From: Streptomyces sp. SPB162
Lineage (GTDB): Bacteria; Actinomycetota; Actinomycetes; Streptomycetales; Streptomycetaceae
Reading direction: 5' to 3'
DNA: 64,000 bases
NCBI RefSeq assembly: GCF_029504575.1
Contig: NZ_JAQFII010000001.1
Location: forward strand, 2,578,501 to 2,642,500
Part shown: positions 1 through 9,963 of the stretch, in pieces
Position numbering within the stretch: the stretch's first letter is position 1
Layout: the number at the start of each line of letters is the position of its first letter
Made by a program: the position numbers and the translations under genes
Notes under the pieces: generated by a model
Told to the model about the DNA's origin: nothing
The model's input: only the letters and a program-made list of their open reading frames with translations
The model's database searches: none

Positions 1-338
1 GTGACGCGCAGCGTCCCGTCCGGGCCCGCGAGGTGCACCGGCGTCTCCGGCCCGCCGAGGTCGCGGACCGCGGCCCGGTCGGCCTCGGCCGGGGTCTCGG
101 CGGCACTGACGACAGCCGCCGCCTCCAGCGACTGCGCCCCGCTGGCGACCGCCATGGCCACGGCGGTCTGCAGCGCACTGAGCTTCAGCGAGTCCAGCGC
201 GACGGTGCCGGCCACGTACGTACGGCCGGTCTCGTCCCGCACGGCCGCCCCCTCGGGCACGCCGTTGCGGGCACGGGCGGACCGCGCCAGGGTGATGATC
301 TTCAAGTCCTCGGGCCCCAGCGGGGTCGCATCGCTCAT
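1..338 (-). CDS. cdd: Cytidine deaminase-like protein, C-terminus cut by window edge
   Basis: The start codon is the ATG at 338-336, and the reading frame runs off the left edge, leaving about 112 residues (beginning MSDATPLGPEDLKIITLARS). The run ALDSLKLSALQTAVAMAVAS matches the cytidine-deaminase-like protein that lies between corC and era in Streptomyces. Active members deaminate cytidine or deoxycytidine in pyrimidine salvage, but no His/Cys-Ala-Glu zinc motif is visible in the part seen, so this may be a degenerate, inactive member. The next upstream gene would normally be corC. Here it is separated from corC by about 5 kb of accessory DNA. The family call rests on sequence memory and synteny. 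Confidence 0.7.
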   Translation of the reverse strand, partial: MSDATPLGPEDLKIITLARSARARNGVPEGAAVRDETGRTYVAGTVALDSLKLSALQTAVAMAVASGAQSLEAAAVVSAAETPAEADRAAVRDLGGPETPVHLAGPDGTLRV

Positions 339-381
339 ACCGCCGAGCATAAGGCGCCCGCGCCGGCGGCGTTCTCGTGGA

Positions 382-1263
382 TCAGCCCGCGACCGGACGC
401 ATGGTGTCCCGGCGCCCCTGCGGGGACGTCAGCCGCTCCAGCTTCGCCGCGGTGTCGGTGTCCGGGAGCGGGTTGTGCAGGACGATGGTCAGGTCCGGGC
501 GGGCCGGGATCCGCAGGTGGGTGCTCTCGAAGTGCAGCGACCCGACCGTCGGATGCACGATCTCCTTCTGCGTCTGCCCGCTGGCCTCGACATCCCCGCG
601 CGCCCACAGCGCCGCGAACTCCGGGCTGACGGTGGCCAGTTCCTCGACCACCGCGCGGAACCCCTCGTCGTCGGGGCGCTCGGAGGCCGTCGCCCGGTAC
701 TGGGCCACGACGGTCGCGGCCAGCTCCGCGCGGTTGTTGGTGCGGCTGCGGTACAGCGGACTGGTGAAGAAGGAGATGAGGCAGTTGGTGTCGTCCTTCG
801 AGTAGCCGAAGGTCAGCCCGGCCGCGTCGTTGTAGGCGACGAGGTTCCAGTACGCGTCCATCACGTGGGCGGGGAACGGCATCCAGGCGTCGATCAGCCG
901 GTGCAGGCCGTCGCAGAAGTCGGTGTCGACGGCCTCCGGCAGCGGCGGGTTCAGCCCGGCCAGCCCGTACAGGTGCCGCCGCTCGGCGGCGTTCAACTTC
1001 AGCACCCGCGCCACCGCGTCCAGCACCTGCGGCGAGACGGTGATCTCGCGCCCCTGCTCCAGCCACTGGTACCAGGACACCCCGACCCCGGCGAGGACCG
1101 CGACCTCCTCGCGGCGCAGCCCCGGGGTGCGGCGGCGGGCGCCGCCGTCCGGCAGTCCGGCCTCGGCGGGGCTGATCCGGGCCCGGCGGGCCATCAGGAA
1201 GTCACGCAACTCCTGACGGCGGTACGACTTGGCGGAAGGTACCTGTCCGGCCGTGTTCTCCAC
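382..1263 (-). CDS. MmyB-like XRE-family transcriptional regulator
   Basis: A 293-aa protein with a GTG start at 1263 preceded by a purine-rich GGGAGCGGGA. Residues about 15-85 form an XRE helix-turn-helix (RRTPGLRREEVAVLAGVGVS, then WYQWLEQGR). Residues about 105-275 match the MmyB-like ligand-binding (PAS-like) domain that often binds fatty acids. It is divergent from an MFS exporter with an 83-bp gap, so it probably controls that exporter and itself. The ligand is unknown. The gene is full length for the family. Confidence 0.88.
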   Translation of the reverse strand: MENTAGQVPSAKSYRRQELRDFLMARRARISPAEAGLPDGGARRRTPGLRREEVAVLAGVGVSWYQWLEQGREITVSPQVLDAVARVLKLNAAERRHLYGLAGLNPPLPEAVDTDFCDGLHRLIDAWMPFPAHVMDAYWNLVAYNDAAGLTFGYSKDDTNCLISFFTSPLYRSRTNNRAELAATVVAQYRATASERPDDEGFRAVVEELATVSPEFAALWARGDVEASGQTQKEIVHPTVGSLHFESTHLRIPARPDLTIVLHNPLPDTDTAAKLERLTSPQGRRDTMRPVAG

Positions 1264-1346
1264 TCCCGCTCCCCCTGGCTGGTGGTCCGGCCACCAGCAT
1301 AAGCACGGGCTCCCCAGCCCGTGGAGAACGGCCCGAGGGTTGGGAC

Positions 1347-2795
1347 ATGGCGATCGAGACCCCCTCCACCACAGCCCCGGCCACAGCCGGGGCCCCGCGT
1401 ACGACCCCCGGCCCGGTGCCGGGATCCGACCGACTCACCATCCGCGCGAAACTGGTGCTGTTCGTGCTGTGCGCGGCCCAGTTCATGGTCGCGCTGGACT
1501 TCTCCATCCTGAACGTCTCCCTGCCGGTGCTCGGCAAGGACCTGGGCATGACGCAGGCCAACCTGCAGTGGGCCGTCACCGCGTTCGCCCTGCCGTCCGG
1601 CGGTTTCCTGCTGCTCTTCGGGCGGATCGCGGATCTGGTCGGACGACGGAAGCTCTTCCTGACCGGGCTGGCCGTCTTCACCGCCGCCTCGGTCCTGGCG
1701 ACCCTGGCCTGGGACCCGGCCTCCTTCCTGGCCGCCCGCGCCATCCAGGGCCTGGGCGCGGCCGTCATCGTGCCGACCGGCATGTCCCTGCTCACCACCA
1801 CGTTCCCCGAGGGCCCGCAGCGCGACCGCGCGCTCGGCATCAGCGGCACACTGCTGTCGCTGGGCTTCACCATCGGCGTCGTCCTGGGCGGCGTCTTCAC
1901 CGACAACTTCGGCTGGCGCTCCACCATGGGCATCCTCGCCGTGGCCGGCGTCATCGTCCTGGCCGCGGCCCCCGGCCTGCTCACCGAGTCACGGCACCCC
2001 CGGCGCCCTCGCATCGACGTCCCCGGGGCGGTCACCGTCACCGGCGGCCTGCTGGCCCTGATCTACGCCCTGACCACGGCCGCCCAGCAGGGCTTCGGAC
2101 GGGCCGACGTCATCGCGGCGCTCGCCGCCGGGATCGCGCTGCTCGTCGGCTTCGTCGCCGTCGAGTACCGAGCCGCCGAACCCCTGGTCTCGCTGCAGAT
2201 GCTGCGCCGCCGCACCGTGGCGTGGGGCAACCTCGCGGGCATCACCACCTTCGCGATGATGAGCAGCGTCGTGTTCCTGCTGACCCTCTACCTCCAGGAG
2301 ATCCGCGGCCTGTCGGCGTTCCGCACCGGCCTGGTCTTCGGTGTCCAGGGAGTCGCCGCCGCGCTCACCGGCATGACGGCGTCCCGCGTGATCGGCCGCT
2401 TCGGCACCCGCACCGTCCTGATCGGCGGCCTGCTCCTGCAGGCCGCGCTGACCACCGCGCTGCTCCTCCTCGGCACCGGCCCGTCCGGCACCTGGATCGC
2501 CCTGGTCGCCGTCACCGTCGCCTGCGTCGGCCACCTGTGGGTGATCGTCTCCTACGGCATCACCGCCACCTCCGGCCTCCCCGACCACGAACAGGGCCTG
2601 GCCACCGGCCTGGTCTCCAGCTCCCAGCAGCTCGGCCTCACCGTCGGCATCCCCCTCCTGAGCGCCCTGGCCTCCAGCCGCACCCGCCTCCTCGACGGCA
2701 TCCACCTCGCCGTGGCGGCCGACGTCGCGATCCTGCTGGTGGTGGCGGCCCTGGTGACGGTCGGCCTGCGGCGAGCGTCGGCAGGGAGCAGGTGA
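1347..2795 (+). CDS. MFS drug exporter, DHA2/EmrB-QacA type (14 TM)
   Basis: A 482-aa membrane protein with many hydrophobic helices. After TM1 (LVLFVLCAAQFMVALDFSIL) come the DHA2 signature Asp in TM1, the loop GRIADLVGRRKLF and the motif-C-like stretch LGFTIGVVLGGVF. The family exports drugs or small metabolites by proton antiport at the cytoplasmic membrane. The ATG at 1347 was chosen because the frame has good codon usage from there and the helices begin about 30 residues in. It is divergent from the MmyB-like regulator, the usual arrangement for a ligand-induced efflux pump. The substrate cannot be read from sequence. Confidence 0.9.
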   Translation: MAIETPSTTAPATAGAPRTTPGPVPGSDRLTIRAKLVLFVLCAAQFMVALDFSILNVSLPVLGKDLGMTQANLQWAVTAFALPSGGFLLLFGRIADLVGRRKLFLTGLAVFTAASVLATLAWDPASFLAARAIQGLGAAVIVPTGMSLLTTTFPEGPQRDRALGISGTLLSLGFTIGVVLGGVFTDNFGWRSTMGILAVAGVIVLAAAPGLLTESRHPRRPRIDVPGAVTVTGGLLALIYALTTAAQQGFGRADVIAALAAGIALLVGFVAVEYRAAEPLVSLQMLRRRTVAWGNLAGITTFAMMSSVVFLLTLYLQEIRGLSAFRTGLVFGVQGVAAALTGMTASRVIGRFGTRTVLIGGLLLQAALTTALLLLGTGPSGTWIALVAVTVACVGHLWVIVSYGITATSGLPDHEQGLATGLVSSSQQLGLTVGIPLLSALASSRTRLLDGIHLAVAADVAILLVVAALVTVGLRRASAGSR

Positions 2796-2950
2796 CGACG
2801 CGGTGACGCCCCCGGCGTCTGGTGCGCCGGTCGGGCGCGGTGGGGCCGGCGCTCGACCCGTGCGCAGTGGTTCATCCGCGGGGGGAGGGCCCCCGGGGAG
2901 GGGAGGGCTCCGGCGGGGAGGGGGGCTCCGGCGCTGCGCGCCCGACCGGC

Positions 2951-3478
2951 CGGGGCGCGGAGGGGCCGGCGTTCAACCCATCCGCAGTGGTTCTTCTTCG
3001 GCGCTGCGCACCTCGACCGGGCGGAGGGGAGGGCCCAGGCGCTGCGCGCCCGGCAGGGAAACCGATCCGCTGCGCGGCCGGGCCTGCGGCAACGCAGCGA
3101 AGCGATTCGCTGCGCTCCCGCCCGGCCGGGGCGCGGAGGGGCCGGCGTTCAACCCATCCGCAGTGGTTCTTCTTCGGCGCTGCGCACCTCGACCGGGCGG
3201 AGGGGAGGGCCCAGGCGCTGCGCGCCCGGCAGGGAAACCGATCCGCTGCGCGGCCGGGCCTGCGGCAACGCAGCGAAGCGATTCGCTGCGCTCCCGCCCG
3301 GCCGGGGCGCGGAGGGGCCGGCGTTCAACCCATCCGCAGTGCTTCTTCTTCGGCGCTGCGCACCTCGACCGGGCGGAGGGGAGGGCCCAGGCGCTGCGCG
3401 CCCGGCAGGGAAACCGATCCGCTGCGCGGCCGGGCCTGCGGCAACGCAGCGAAGCGATTCGCTGCGCTCCCGCCCGGC
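2951..3478 (+). repeat. Three tandem copies of a 176-bp non-coding repeat
   Basis: The marker GTTCAACCCATCCGCAGTG starts at 2971, 3147 and 3323, exactly 176 bp apart, with nearly identical sequence between. A degenerate start of a further unit follows at about 3477. Each unit contains the hairpin GCAGCGAA-gcga-TTCGCTGC and several GCGCTGCGC motifs. Flanking sequence (2880-2950) is a degraded GC-rich version. The frames open across it show only repeated low-complexity peptide, so I read the whole 2796-3855 stretch as non-coding. Confidence 0.9.
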
Positions 3479-3694
3479 CGGGGCGGGCGGGGGTGCGTGC
3501 AAGCGGGACCGGCGTTTGATCCCCCTTCTCCACCCGAAGGTGGGACGAGTGTGATGGAAGTTATCTCCTGGGGCTTGAGGGGCACCAATTGGGGCGATGT
3601 GGATCACTAAGGACGGCTAAAACACCGCATGGTGCGCCTCCGGCCGCACACGCTGATCCTTTGGCGGCCCCACCCACCTCCACCCCCACCCCCA

Positions 3695-3830
3695 CCTGGG
3701 GAGCGCAGCGGACCGGACTCCCTCCGCGCCACCGGGCCGCGCAGCGGACCGGACTCACTGGCAGGCGCGCAGCGCCGGGGCCTCCCCTCCGCCCGGTCAA
3801 GGTGCGCAGCGCCGCAGAAGGTCCCCTCCG
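3695..3830 (-). repeat. Inverted, diverged partial copy of the 176-bp repeat
   Basis: Read on the minus strand, this stretch reproduces the core of the 2951-3478 unit: GCGCTGCGCACCTtGACCG, GGCGGAGGGGAGG, GGCGCTGCGCGCC and TCCGCTGCGCGGCC occur in the same order. A second TCCGCTGCGC follows at the far end. It therefore faces the tandem array across about 220 bp and could form a long imperfect stem with it. No coding role is visible. Confidence 0.7.
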
Positions 3831-3855
3831 CACCGCTCGAACCCGAGCCACCAAC

Positions 3856-4287
3856 TCACCGCAACGGACGCGGCTCCCAGCCGAGTTGAGCGCAGAGCGT
3901 GCCATGCAGGAGGTCGGCATCGACAAGTCGACGATGCGGCTGCGGCGCGCAGCGCCAGCTCAGAGGCCAGGTGACACCGGCGAGGGCGGGGATGCCGACG
4001 TAGGCGTCCCGGCCGCCCGAGCCCAGACGCGTAGCCCCTGGGGGCCAACTGCGTCCCGCCGAGCTCCCGACCGCAACCAGGAAGTACATCCAGCGGCCCC
4101 GCGACGCCTCCCCGATCACCGGCCCGGGTTCGCCGTTCGTCAGCGCTTCGAGCCGCGTCGCCAGTTCCTCACCGATCCCCTCCGCGACGCGGATCGCGTC
4201 GAAGAAGACCCCGACCTTGCGCAGCCGGTACCCGGAGACGGGCAGCCAGGGGTGAAAAATGCATGCACGATTACTTTCTGTATTCAT
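3856..4287 (-). CDS. Hypothetical protein beside an XRE/DUF397 locus
   Basis: A 143-aa product from the ATG at 4287 (start MNTESNRACIFHPWLPVSGY). An upstream in-frame extension to 4380 exists but is less protein-like. The ATG is preceded by GGAGGT with unusually tight spacing. The segment around VGVFFDAIRVAEGIGEELAT and the tail YVGIPALAGVTWPLSWRCAP resemble a small streptomycete protein family of unknown function often found beside XRE/DUF397 regulators. It is divergent from the XRE gene at 4415, so they likely share a promoter region. No catalytic motif is recognised. Confidence 0.6.
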   Translation of the reverse strand: MNTESNRACIFHPWLPVSGYRLRKVGVFFDAIRVAEGIGEELATRLEALTNGEPGPVIGEASRGRWMYFLVAVGSSAGRSWPPGATRLGSGGRDAYVGIPALAGVTWPLSWRCAPQPHRRLVDADLLHGTLCAQLGWEPRPLR

Positions 4288-4414
4288 ACCTCCACTCTCG
4301 GCAAGCGTAGCTAGCCTGAACAGGGCCGGGACCTCGACAGGAACCGGGTGGGGGTTGGGCTCCGACCCCCGTGCACACACGTGGAATCGAGCTGACGGTT
4401 GTGGGGTGGCGGGG

Positions 4415-5227
4415 ATGGGTCAAAGCGCTGGATCTTCGGGGACCGCGCGGTACTTCGCGGAACTACTGCGTTCGTTCCGCAAGTCCCGCGGCCTCACGCA
4501 AGCCCAGTTGGGCGAGCTGGTTCATGTCTCCGACTCGTACGTCAGCGCCATCGAGACGTGCGAGCGGATCCCGTCGCCCGAGTTCATCGCGGCGGCCGAC
4601 GAGACGCTCGAAGCGGGCGGCCTTCTGGCGCTCGCTACTCAGCATCTGGCGAATGACCGCTACCCGGCGTTCTTCAAGGACTTCGCGAAGCTGGAGGCGG
4701 ACGCGCTGAGCGTCTCCTCCTACAGCACGCACATGCTGAACGGGCTTCTGCAGACGGAGGACTACGCGCGGGCCGTGATCAGTTCACGCTTCCCGCCGCT
4801 GGAGGACGAAGAGGTTGAGCGACTGGTCGAAGCGCGACTCGCGCGGAGGACGCTGTTCACTCGGAAACCGGTGGCGCTGTTCAGTTTCGTGATTGAGACC
4901 GCCGTCCTACAGCGGCAGTACGGCAGCAGGGAGGTCATGCACGAGTTGCTTGACCACCTCCTGCGCTGCGCGGCACTCCGGAACGTGGTCGTGCAGGTCA
5001 TTCCGTCCGATCGTGGCGAGCATGCGGGCGTGGACGGAACTGTGAAGCTCATTGAAACCCCCGAGCACAAACATCTGGCGTACCTGGAGATGCAGGAGCG
5101 AAGTCTTCTGATCGCCGACCCGGACGAGGTCGCCCGTTACTCGCAGCGTTATGCGATGATCCGGACGCAGGCTCTCGGGATCGAGGAATCCGCAGCCTTG
5201 ATCAAGCAGTTGGCGGGAGAACTATGA
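4415..5227 (+). CDS. XRE-family regulator with DUF5753 domain
   Basis: About 270 aa from the ATG at 4415. An in-frame GTG at 4406 is the alternative start. The N-terminal helix-turn-helix (about 10-65) reads FRKSRGLTQAQLGELVHVSD. The remaining 190 residues are the DUF5753 domain with the typical LLQTEDYARAVISS segment and the tail AALIKQLAGEL. This family (WhiJ-like regulators of Streptomyces) acts with DUF397 partners in development or antibiotic control. The stop overlaps the start of the DUF397 gene by 4 nt (ATGA), so the pair is translationally coupled. Confidence 0.9.
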   Translation: MGQSAGSSGTARYFAELLRSFRKSRGLTQAQLGELVHVSDSYVSAIETCERIPSPEFIAAADETLEAGGLLALATQHLANDRYPAFFKDFAKLEADALSVSSYSTHMLNGLLQTEDYARAVISSRFPPLEDEEVERLVEARLARRTLFTRKPVALFSFVIETAVLQRQYGSREVMHELLDHLLRCAALRNVVVQVIPSDRGEHAGVDGTVKLIETPEHKHLAYLEMQERSLLIADPDEVARYSQRYAMIRTQALGIEESAALIKQLAGEL

Positions 5228-5469
5228 AGAACCTGGTCTGGTTCAAGTCCAGTCACAGCGGTGGCAGCGGCGGCGACTGCGTAGAAATCGCCTACGACTG
5301 GCGCAAGTCCACTCACTCCGGCAGCAGCGGCGGCGACTGCGTCGAGGTGGCCGTCCACCCCACTACCGTGCACATCCGCGACTCCAAGGACCCGGACGGC
5401 CCGGCTCTCGCCGTTCCCGCCGCCTCCTGGGCCGCGTTCGTCGCCTTCGCCGCCGCTCAGCGCGGCTGA
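5224..5469 (+). CDS. DUF397 protein with duplicated N-terminal motif
   Basis: An 81-aa protein overlapping the XRE gene by 4 nt. The family hallmark (W-x-K-S-x-H-S-x-x-x-G-x-x-C-V-E-V) appears twice in tandem: WFKSSHSGGSGGDCVEIAYD followed by WRKSTHSGSSGGDCVEVAVH. Only one copy is followed by the rest of the domain (IRDSKDPDGPALAV, then the AWAAFV-like end). DUF397 proteins are small partners of DUF5753 regulators. The duplication likely arose by slippage of about 60 bp, and the first copy may be dispensable. Confidence 0.88.
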   Translation: MKNLVWFKSSHSGGSGGDCVEIAYDWRKSTHSGSSGGDCVEVAVHPTTVHIRDSKDPDGPALAVPAASWAAFVAFAAAQRG

Positions 5470-5551
5470 TCCACCAGCACGCGACCAGCCCGCGCCGCCC
5501 GCGCCGCCCGCGCCGCCCGCCCTACTCGCCGCCAGCCCGCGCGCGTCGCCG

Positions 5552-6883
5552 CTACTCGCCCCCGCCCACCACCGCCGACGCCCCGCCCGGCTCACCCGCG
5601 GTCGCGCCGATCGGCTCGACCAGGACCGTGCCGATGCGGTTGCGGCGGCCGGCCTGGGTTTCGGCGGTGAGGCGCAGCGCGGTGGGCTGGTCGGGGGTGT
5701 AGGCGCCGTCCTGGGGGAGCTCTACGAAGGCGGAGGCGCCGGGGATCGGGACGCGGCCGAGGGACTTGGCGAGGAGGCCGCCGACGGTCTCGACGTCGTC
5801 GTCGTCCAGTTCGCAGCCGTAGAGGTCGCCGAGGTCGCCGATGTCCAGGCGGGCGGTGACGCGGAAGGAGCCGCCGCCGAGGTCTTCGACGGGCGGGACC
5901 TCGCGGTCGTACTCGTCGGTGATCTCGCCGACGATCTCCTCGAGGATGTCCTCGATGGTGACGATGCCGGCCGTGCCGCCGTACTCGTCGATGGCGACGG
6001 CGACGTGGTTGCGCTCCTGCTGCATCTCGCGCAGCAGGTCGCCCGCGTTCTTGGTGTCCGGGACGAAGGTGGCGGGCCGCATGACGGACGAGACGAGGTC
6101 GTTCTCGGCGTCGCGGTTGATGTGCACCCGGCGGGCGAGGTCCTTGAGGTAGACCATGCCGACGATGTCGTCCTCGCTCTCGCCGGTGACCGGGATGCGG
6201 GAGAAGCCGCTGCGCAGAGCGAGGGTCATGGCCTGGCGGATGGTCTTGAAGCGCTCGATCATCACCAGGTCGGTGCGGGGCACCATCACCTCGCGGACGA
6301 TGGTGTCGCCGAGTTCGAAGACGGAGTGCACCATGCGGCGCTCGTCGTCCTCGATGAGGGACTCGGACTCGGCGAGGTCGACCATCGCGCGCAGTTCGGC
6401 CTCACTCGCGAACGGGCCGCGCTTGAAGCCCTTGCCGGGGGTGAGGGCGTTGCCGAGGAGGATCAGCAGGCCCGGGACGGGCCCCATGATGCGGGCCAGC
6501 GGCAGCAGGACGTACGAGGCCGCCGTCGCCGTGTTGAGCGGGTGCTGGCGGCCGATGGTGCGCGGGGAGACGCCGACCGCGACGTAGCTGACGAGCACCA
6601 TGATGCCGATGGCGACACCGAGGACCTGCCACGTCCGGTCGAAGTGCCGGTCACAGACCACCGTCACCAGGACCGCCGCCGCCATCTCGCACCCGACCCG
6701 GACGAGCAGGGCCACGTTGAGGTAGCGGGTGGGGTCGGAGGCGACGGCCATGAGCTTGTCGGCGCCGCGCCGGCCGGTACGGACGGACTCCTCGGCGCGG
6801 AAGCGCGAGGTGCGGGCGATACCGGCTTCGGCGCAGGCGGCGAGCCAGGCGACGACGACGAGCAGTACGGCGGAGAGGACCAT
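5552..6883 (-). CDS. CNNM/CorC-family membrane protein with CBS pair (hemolysin-like)
   Basis: About 443 aa from the ATG at 6883. The much longer open frame upstream lies inside ybeY and is not coding. The N-terminal third has hydrophobic helices (the DUF21/CNNM transmembrane domain), followed by two CBS repeats ([20 protein letters not shown], then [20 protein letters not shown]) and a C-terminal CorC_HlyC domain with [24 protein letters not shown]/CorC proteins are implicated in Mg2+ or Co2+ transport, and 'hemolysin' is a legacy name. The start lies 5 nt after the ybeY stop, so it is in one operon with phoH and ybeY. Confidence 0.9.
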   Translation of the reverse strand: MVLSAVLLVVVAWLAACAEAGIARTSRFRAEESVRTGRRGADKLMAVASDPTRYLNVALLVRVGCEMAAAVLVTVVCDRHFDRTWQVLGVAIGIMVLVSYVAVGVSPRTIGRQHPLNTATAASYVLLPLARIMGPVPGLLILLGNALTPGKGFKRGPFASEAELRAMVDLAESESLIEDDERRMVHSVFELGDTIVREVMVPRTDLVMIERFKTIRQAMTLALRSGFSRIPVTGESEDDIVGMVYLKDLARRVHINRDAENDLVSSVMRPATFVPDTKNAGDLLREMQQERNHVAVAIDEYGGTAGIVTIEDILEEIVGEITDEYDREVPPVEDLGGGSFRVTARLDIGDLGDLYGCELDDDDVETVGGLLAKSLGRVPIPGASAFVELPQDGAYTPDQPTALRLTAETQAGRRNRIGTVLVEPIGATAGEPGGASAVVGGGE

Positions 6884-6888
6884 CGCCG

Positions 6889-7386
6889 TCAGTGGGTGGT
6901 GGTCGGGGCCGGGGAGGGGCCCTCGATGCCGCGCTCGGCGCGCCAGCCGTCCAGGATGGCCTTCTGGAGGCCGAACATCTCGGCCTTCTGGTCGGCTTCC
7001 TCGTGGTCGTAACCGAGCAGGTGCAGCACCCCGTGGACGGTGAGGAGCTGGAGCTCCTCGTCCATGGAGTGCTGCGTCTCCGCTTCCTCGCCCTGCTTCT
7101 TCGCCACCTCGGGGCACAGCACGATGTCGCCGAGGAGGCCCTGCGGCGGCTCCTCGTCGTCCTTGCCGGGGCGCAGCTCGTCCATCGGGAAGGACATGAC
7201 GTCGGTGGGACCGGGGAGGTCCATCCACTGGATGTGCAGCTGCTCCATGGCGGCCGCGTCCACCACGATCACCGACAGTTCGGCGAGCGGGTGGATCCGC
7301 ATGCGCTGGAGGGCGTAGCGGGCGATCTCGAGGACCGCCTGCTCGTCGATCTCCCAGCCTGACTCGTTGTTGACGTCGATCGCCAT
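6889..7386 (-). CDS. ybeY: Endoribonuclease / rRNA maturation factor YbeY
   Basis: A 165-aa protein with the diagnostic metal-binding motif [13 protein letters not shown] near residues 115-127. Zn2+ is bound by the three histidines of HxxxHxxGYDH. YbeY takes part in 16S rRNA 3'-end processing and 70S ribosome quality control in the cytoplasm. It sits 22 bp downstream of phoH and 5 bp upstream of the corC-like gene, the conserved phoH-ybeY-corC order. The ATG at 7386 gives the usual N-terminus ([10 protein letters not shown]). Confidence 0.96.
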   Translation of the reverse strand: MAIDVNNESGWEIDEQAVLEIARYALQRMRIHPLAELSVIVVDAAAMEQLHIQWMDLPGPTDVMSFPMDELRPGKDDEEPPQGLLGDIVLCPEVAKKQGEEAETQHSMDEELQLLTVHGVLHLLGYDHEEADQKAEMFGLQKAILDGWRAERGIEGPSPAPTTTH

Positions 7387-7408
7387 GGTGCGGTGCGGCT
7401 ACTCTCGG

Positions 7409-8467
<1,059 letters not shown>

Positions 8468-8589
8468 GGGCCGGCTCGGAGCCTGGGAAACCCACCTTCT
8501 GATGACGACGTGCCCGGTGAGGGCCTTGGAGTACCAAGGGTACGTCGGCGACCCTTCCGGCCCGAGGGGTTTTACGCCGGGGTTTCGCG

Positions 8590-8784
8590 GCCGGTTCCGC
8601 GGGCCGTTCGGTGCTCCGGTTCGGCGGGCCGTTCGGTGCTCCGTTTCGCGGGCCGTTCCGTGATCCGTTCCGCGGGCCGTTCGGTGCTCCGCTCCGCGAG
8701 CCGTTCCGTGCTCCGCTCCGCGGGCCGTTCGGTGCTCCGCTCCGTGATCCGTTCCGTGATCCGTTCCGCGGGCCGTTCCGTGGC
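8590..8784. repeat. 12-nt-period repeat tract upstream of phoH
   Basis: The stretch is built of units like CCGTTCCGCGGG, CCGTTCGGTGCT and CCGCTCCGTGAT, repeated about 16 times with variation. In the plus frame it reads as tetrapeptides of the form x-Pro-Phe/Leu-Arg/Gly, and on the other strand as Arg/Asn/Gly-rich peptide, typical of a minisatellite and not a protein. It fills most of the 330-bp gap (8468-8798) between phoH and the kinase gene, so it lies in the phoH leader or promoter region. The remainder of the gap holds no gene I can support. Confidence 0.85.
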
Positions 8785-8798
8785 CCCACCGCCCGGGC

Positions 8799-9926
8799 TC
8801 AGCGTCTGCCCTTCCCCGCCGGTCCCGCCGGGCGGCGGCGGAAGCCGATGGTCGGTACCGCCCGGGGCAGCGGTCCCGGGCGGGTGCCGGACGGCAGCAG
8901 GGCGTCGAGGAAGGCGTACCGGCGCAGCGCGTCCCGGTCCTGGTCATCGAAGGTCTTGGCGTGCTGCCACCAGGCGGCGATCTCGATCCAGCCGGGGGCC
9001 GACAGCGAGCCGCCGAACTCCTGGACGGACAGCGCCGCCGAGAGGCAGGCGAACGCGAGCCGGTCGGTCAGCGGCCAGTTGGCCAGCGAGCCCGTGACGA
9101 AGGCGGCGACGAAGACATCGCCCGCGCCCGTCGGGTCGAGCGCCTCGATCAGCAGGGCCGGGACCTCGGCCGTCTCGCCGGTCGCCGAGTCCACGGCGTA
9201 GGCGCCCTCGGCGCCGAGCGTGACGACGGCCAGCGGCACCAGCTCGGCCAGCTTGCGGGCGGCGGCCCGCGGGCACTCGGTGCGGGTGTAGTGCATGGCC
9301 TCGGCGGCGTTCGGGAGGAAGGCCGCGCAGTGCTCCAGGTCCGCGAGGTCCGCGGGGTCCCAGCGCCCCGAATCGTCCCAGCCCACGTCGGCGAAGATCC
9401 GGCTGCCGTGCCGGGCCGCGTGCCCGATCCACTCCTGGCCGGGGCCGCCCGGCACGAGCGAGGCCACGCAGGCGCGGGCCGCAGGCGGGCACTCGGGGGC
9501 GGGCTCCTCGGGCGGCGGCGCCTCGTGGCCGTGCGAGACCATCGTCCGCTCGCCCTCGTAGGCCATGGAGACCGTGACCGGCGAGTGCCAGCCGGGGATC
9601 CGGCGGGACAGGCCGAGGTCGATGCCCTCCCCCGCCTCCAGGCTGTCCCAGCAGTAGTCGCCGTACATGTCGTCGCCGAAGGCCGCCGCCAGCTGGGTGC
9701 GCAGGCCGAGCCGGGCCAGGGCGGTGGCCATGTTGGCGATGCCGCCGGGGCTGGACCCCATGCCACGCGCCCACGACTCCGTGCCGCGCACCGGCGCGCT
9801 GTCCAGGCCGGTGAAGATGATGTCCAGGAAGACGGTCCCGGTCAGGTACACGTCGGGCAGCGCGTCCGTGGGAGAGCGGATCGCGGCCAGCGGGTCGAAC
9901 ACGGGGTGGTCGTCCATGAACAACAC
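8799..9926 (-). CDS. PfkB/ribokinase-family carbohydrate kinase
   Basis: About 375 aa; M4 (9917) is an alternative start. The N-terminal PfkB glycine region is SSPGGIANMATALARLGLRT and the C-terminal signature is DPTGAGDVFVAAFVTGSLAN, with the catalytic Asp in GAGD. The family phosphorylates sugars or nucleosides with ATP in the cytoplasm. It is divergent from a GH4 glycosidase with only 37 bp between starts. That suggests shared control and a joint role in handling a disaccharide or its phosphate. The sugar is not identifiable from sequence. Confidence 0.9.
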   Translation of the reverse strand: MLFMDDHPVFDPLAAIRSPTDALPDVYLTGTVFLDIIFTGLDSAPVRGTESWARGMGSSPGGIANMATALARLGLRTQLAAAFGDDMYGDYCWDSLEAGEGIDLGLSRRIPGWHSPVTVSMAYEGERTMVSHGHEAPPPEEPAPECPPAARACVASLVPGGPGQEWIGHAARHGSRIFADVGWDDSGRWDPADLADLEHCAAFLPNAAEAMHYTRTECPRAAARKLAELVPLAVVTLGAEGAYAVDSATGETAEVPALLIEALDPTGAGDVFVAAFVTGSLANWPLTDRLAFACLSAALSVQEFGGSLSAPGWIEIAAWWQHAKTFDDQDRDALRRYAFLDALLPSGTRPGPLPRAVPTIGFRRRPAGPAGKGRR

Positions 9927-9963
9927 TGTGCACGATGAGACTGACAGTGGAGGTCACAGACGC

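Noticed and set aside
2803..3610. Overlapping 240-260-codon frames across the repeat array
   Set aside because: The peptide merely repeats the 176-bp unit in shifting frames, there is no ribosome site, and the composition is unlike real genes.
8590..8784. Possible CRISPR array or repeat protein
   Set aside because: The units are 12 nt with no spacers, and neither strand gives a plausible protein start or domain.
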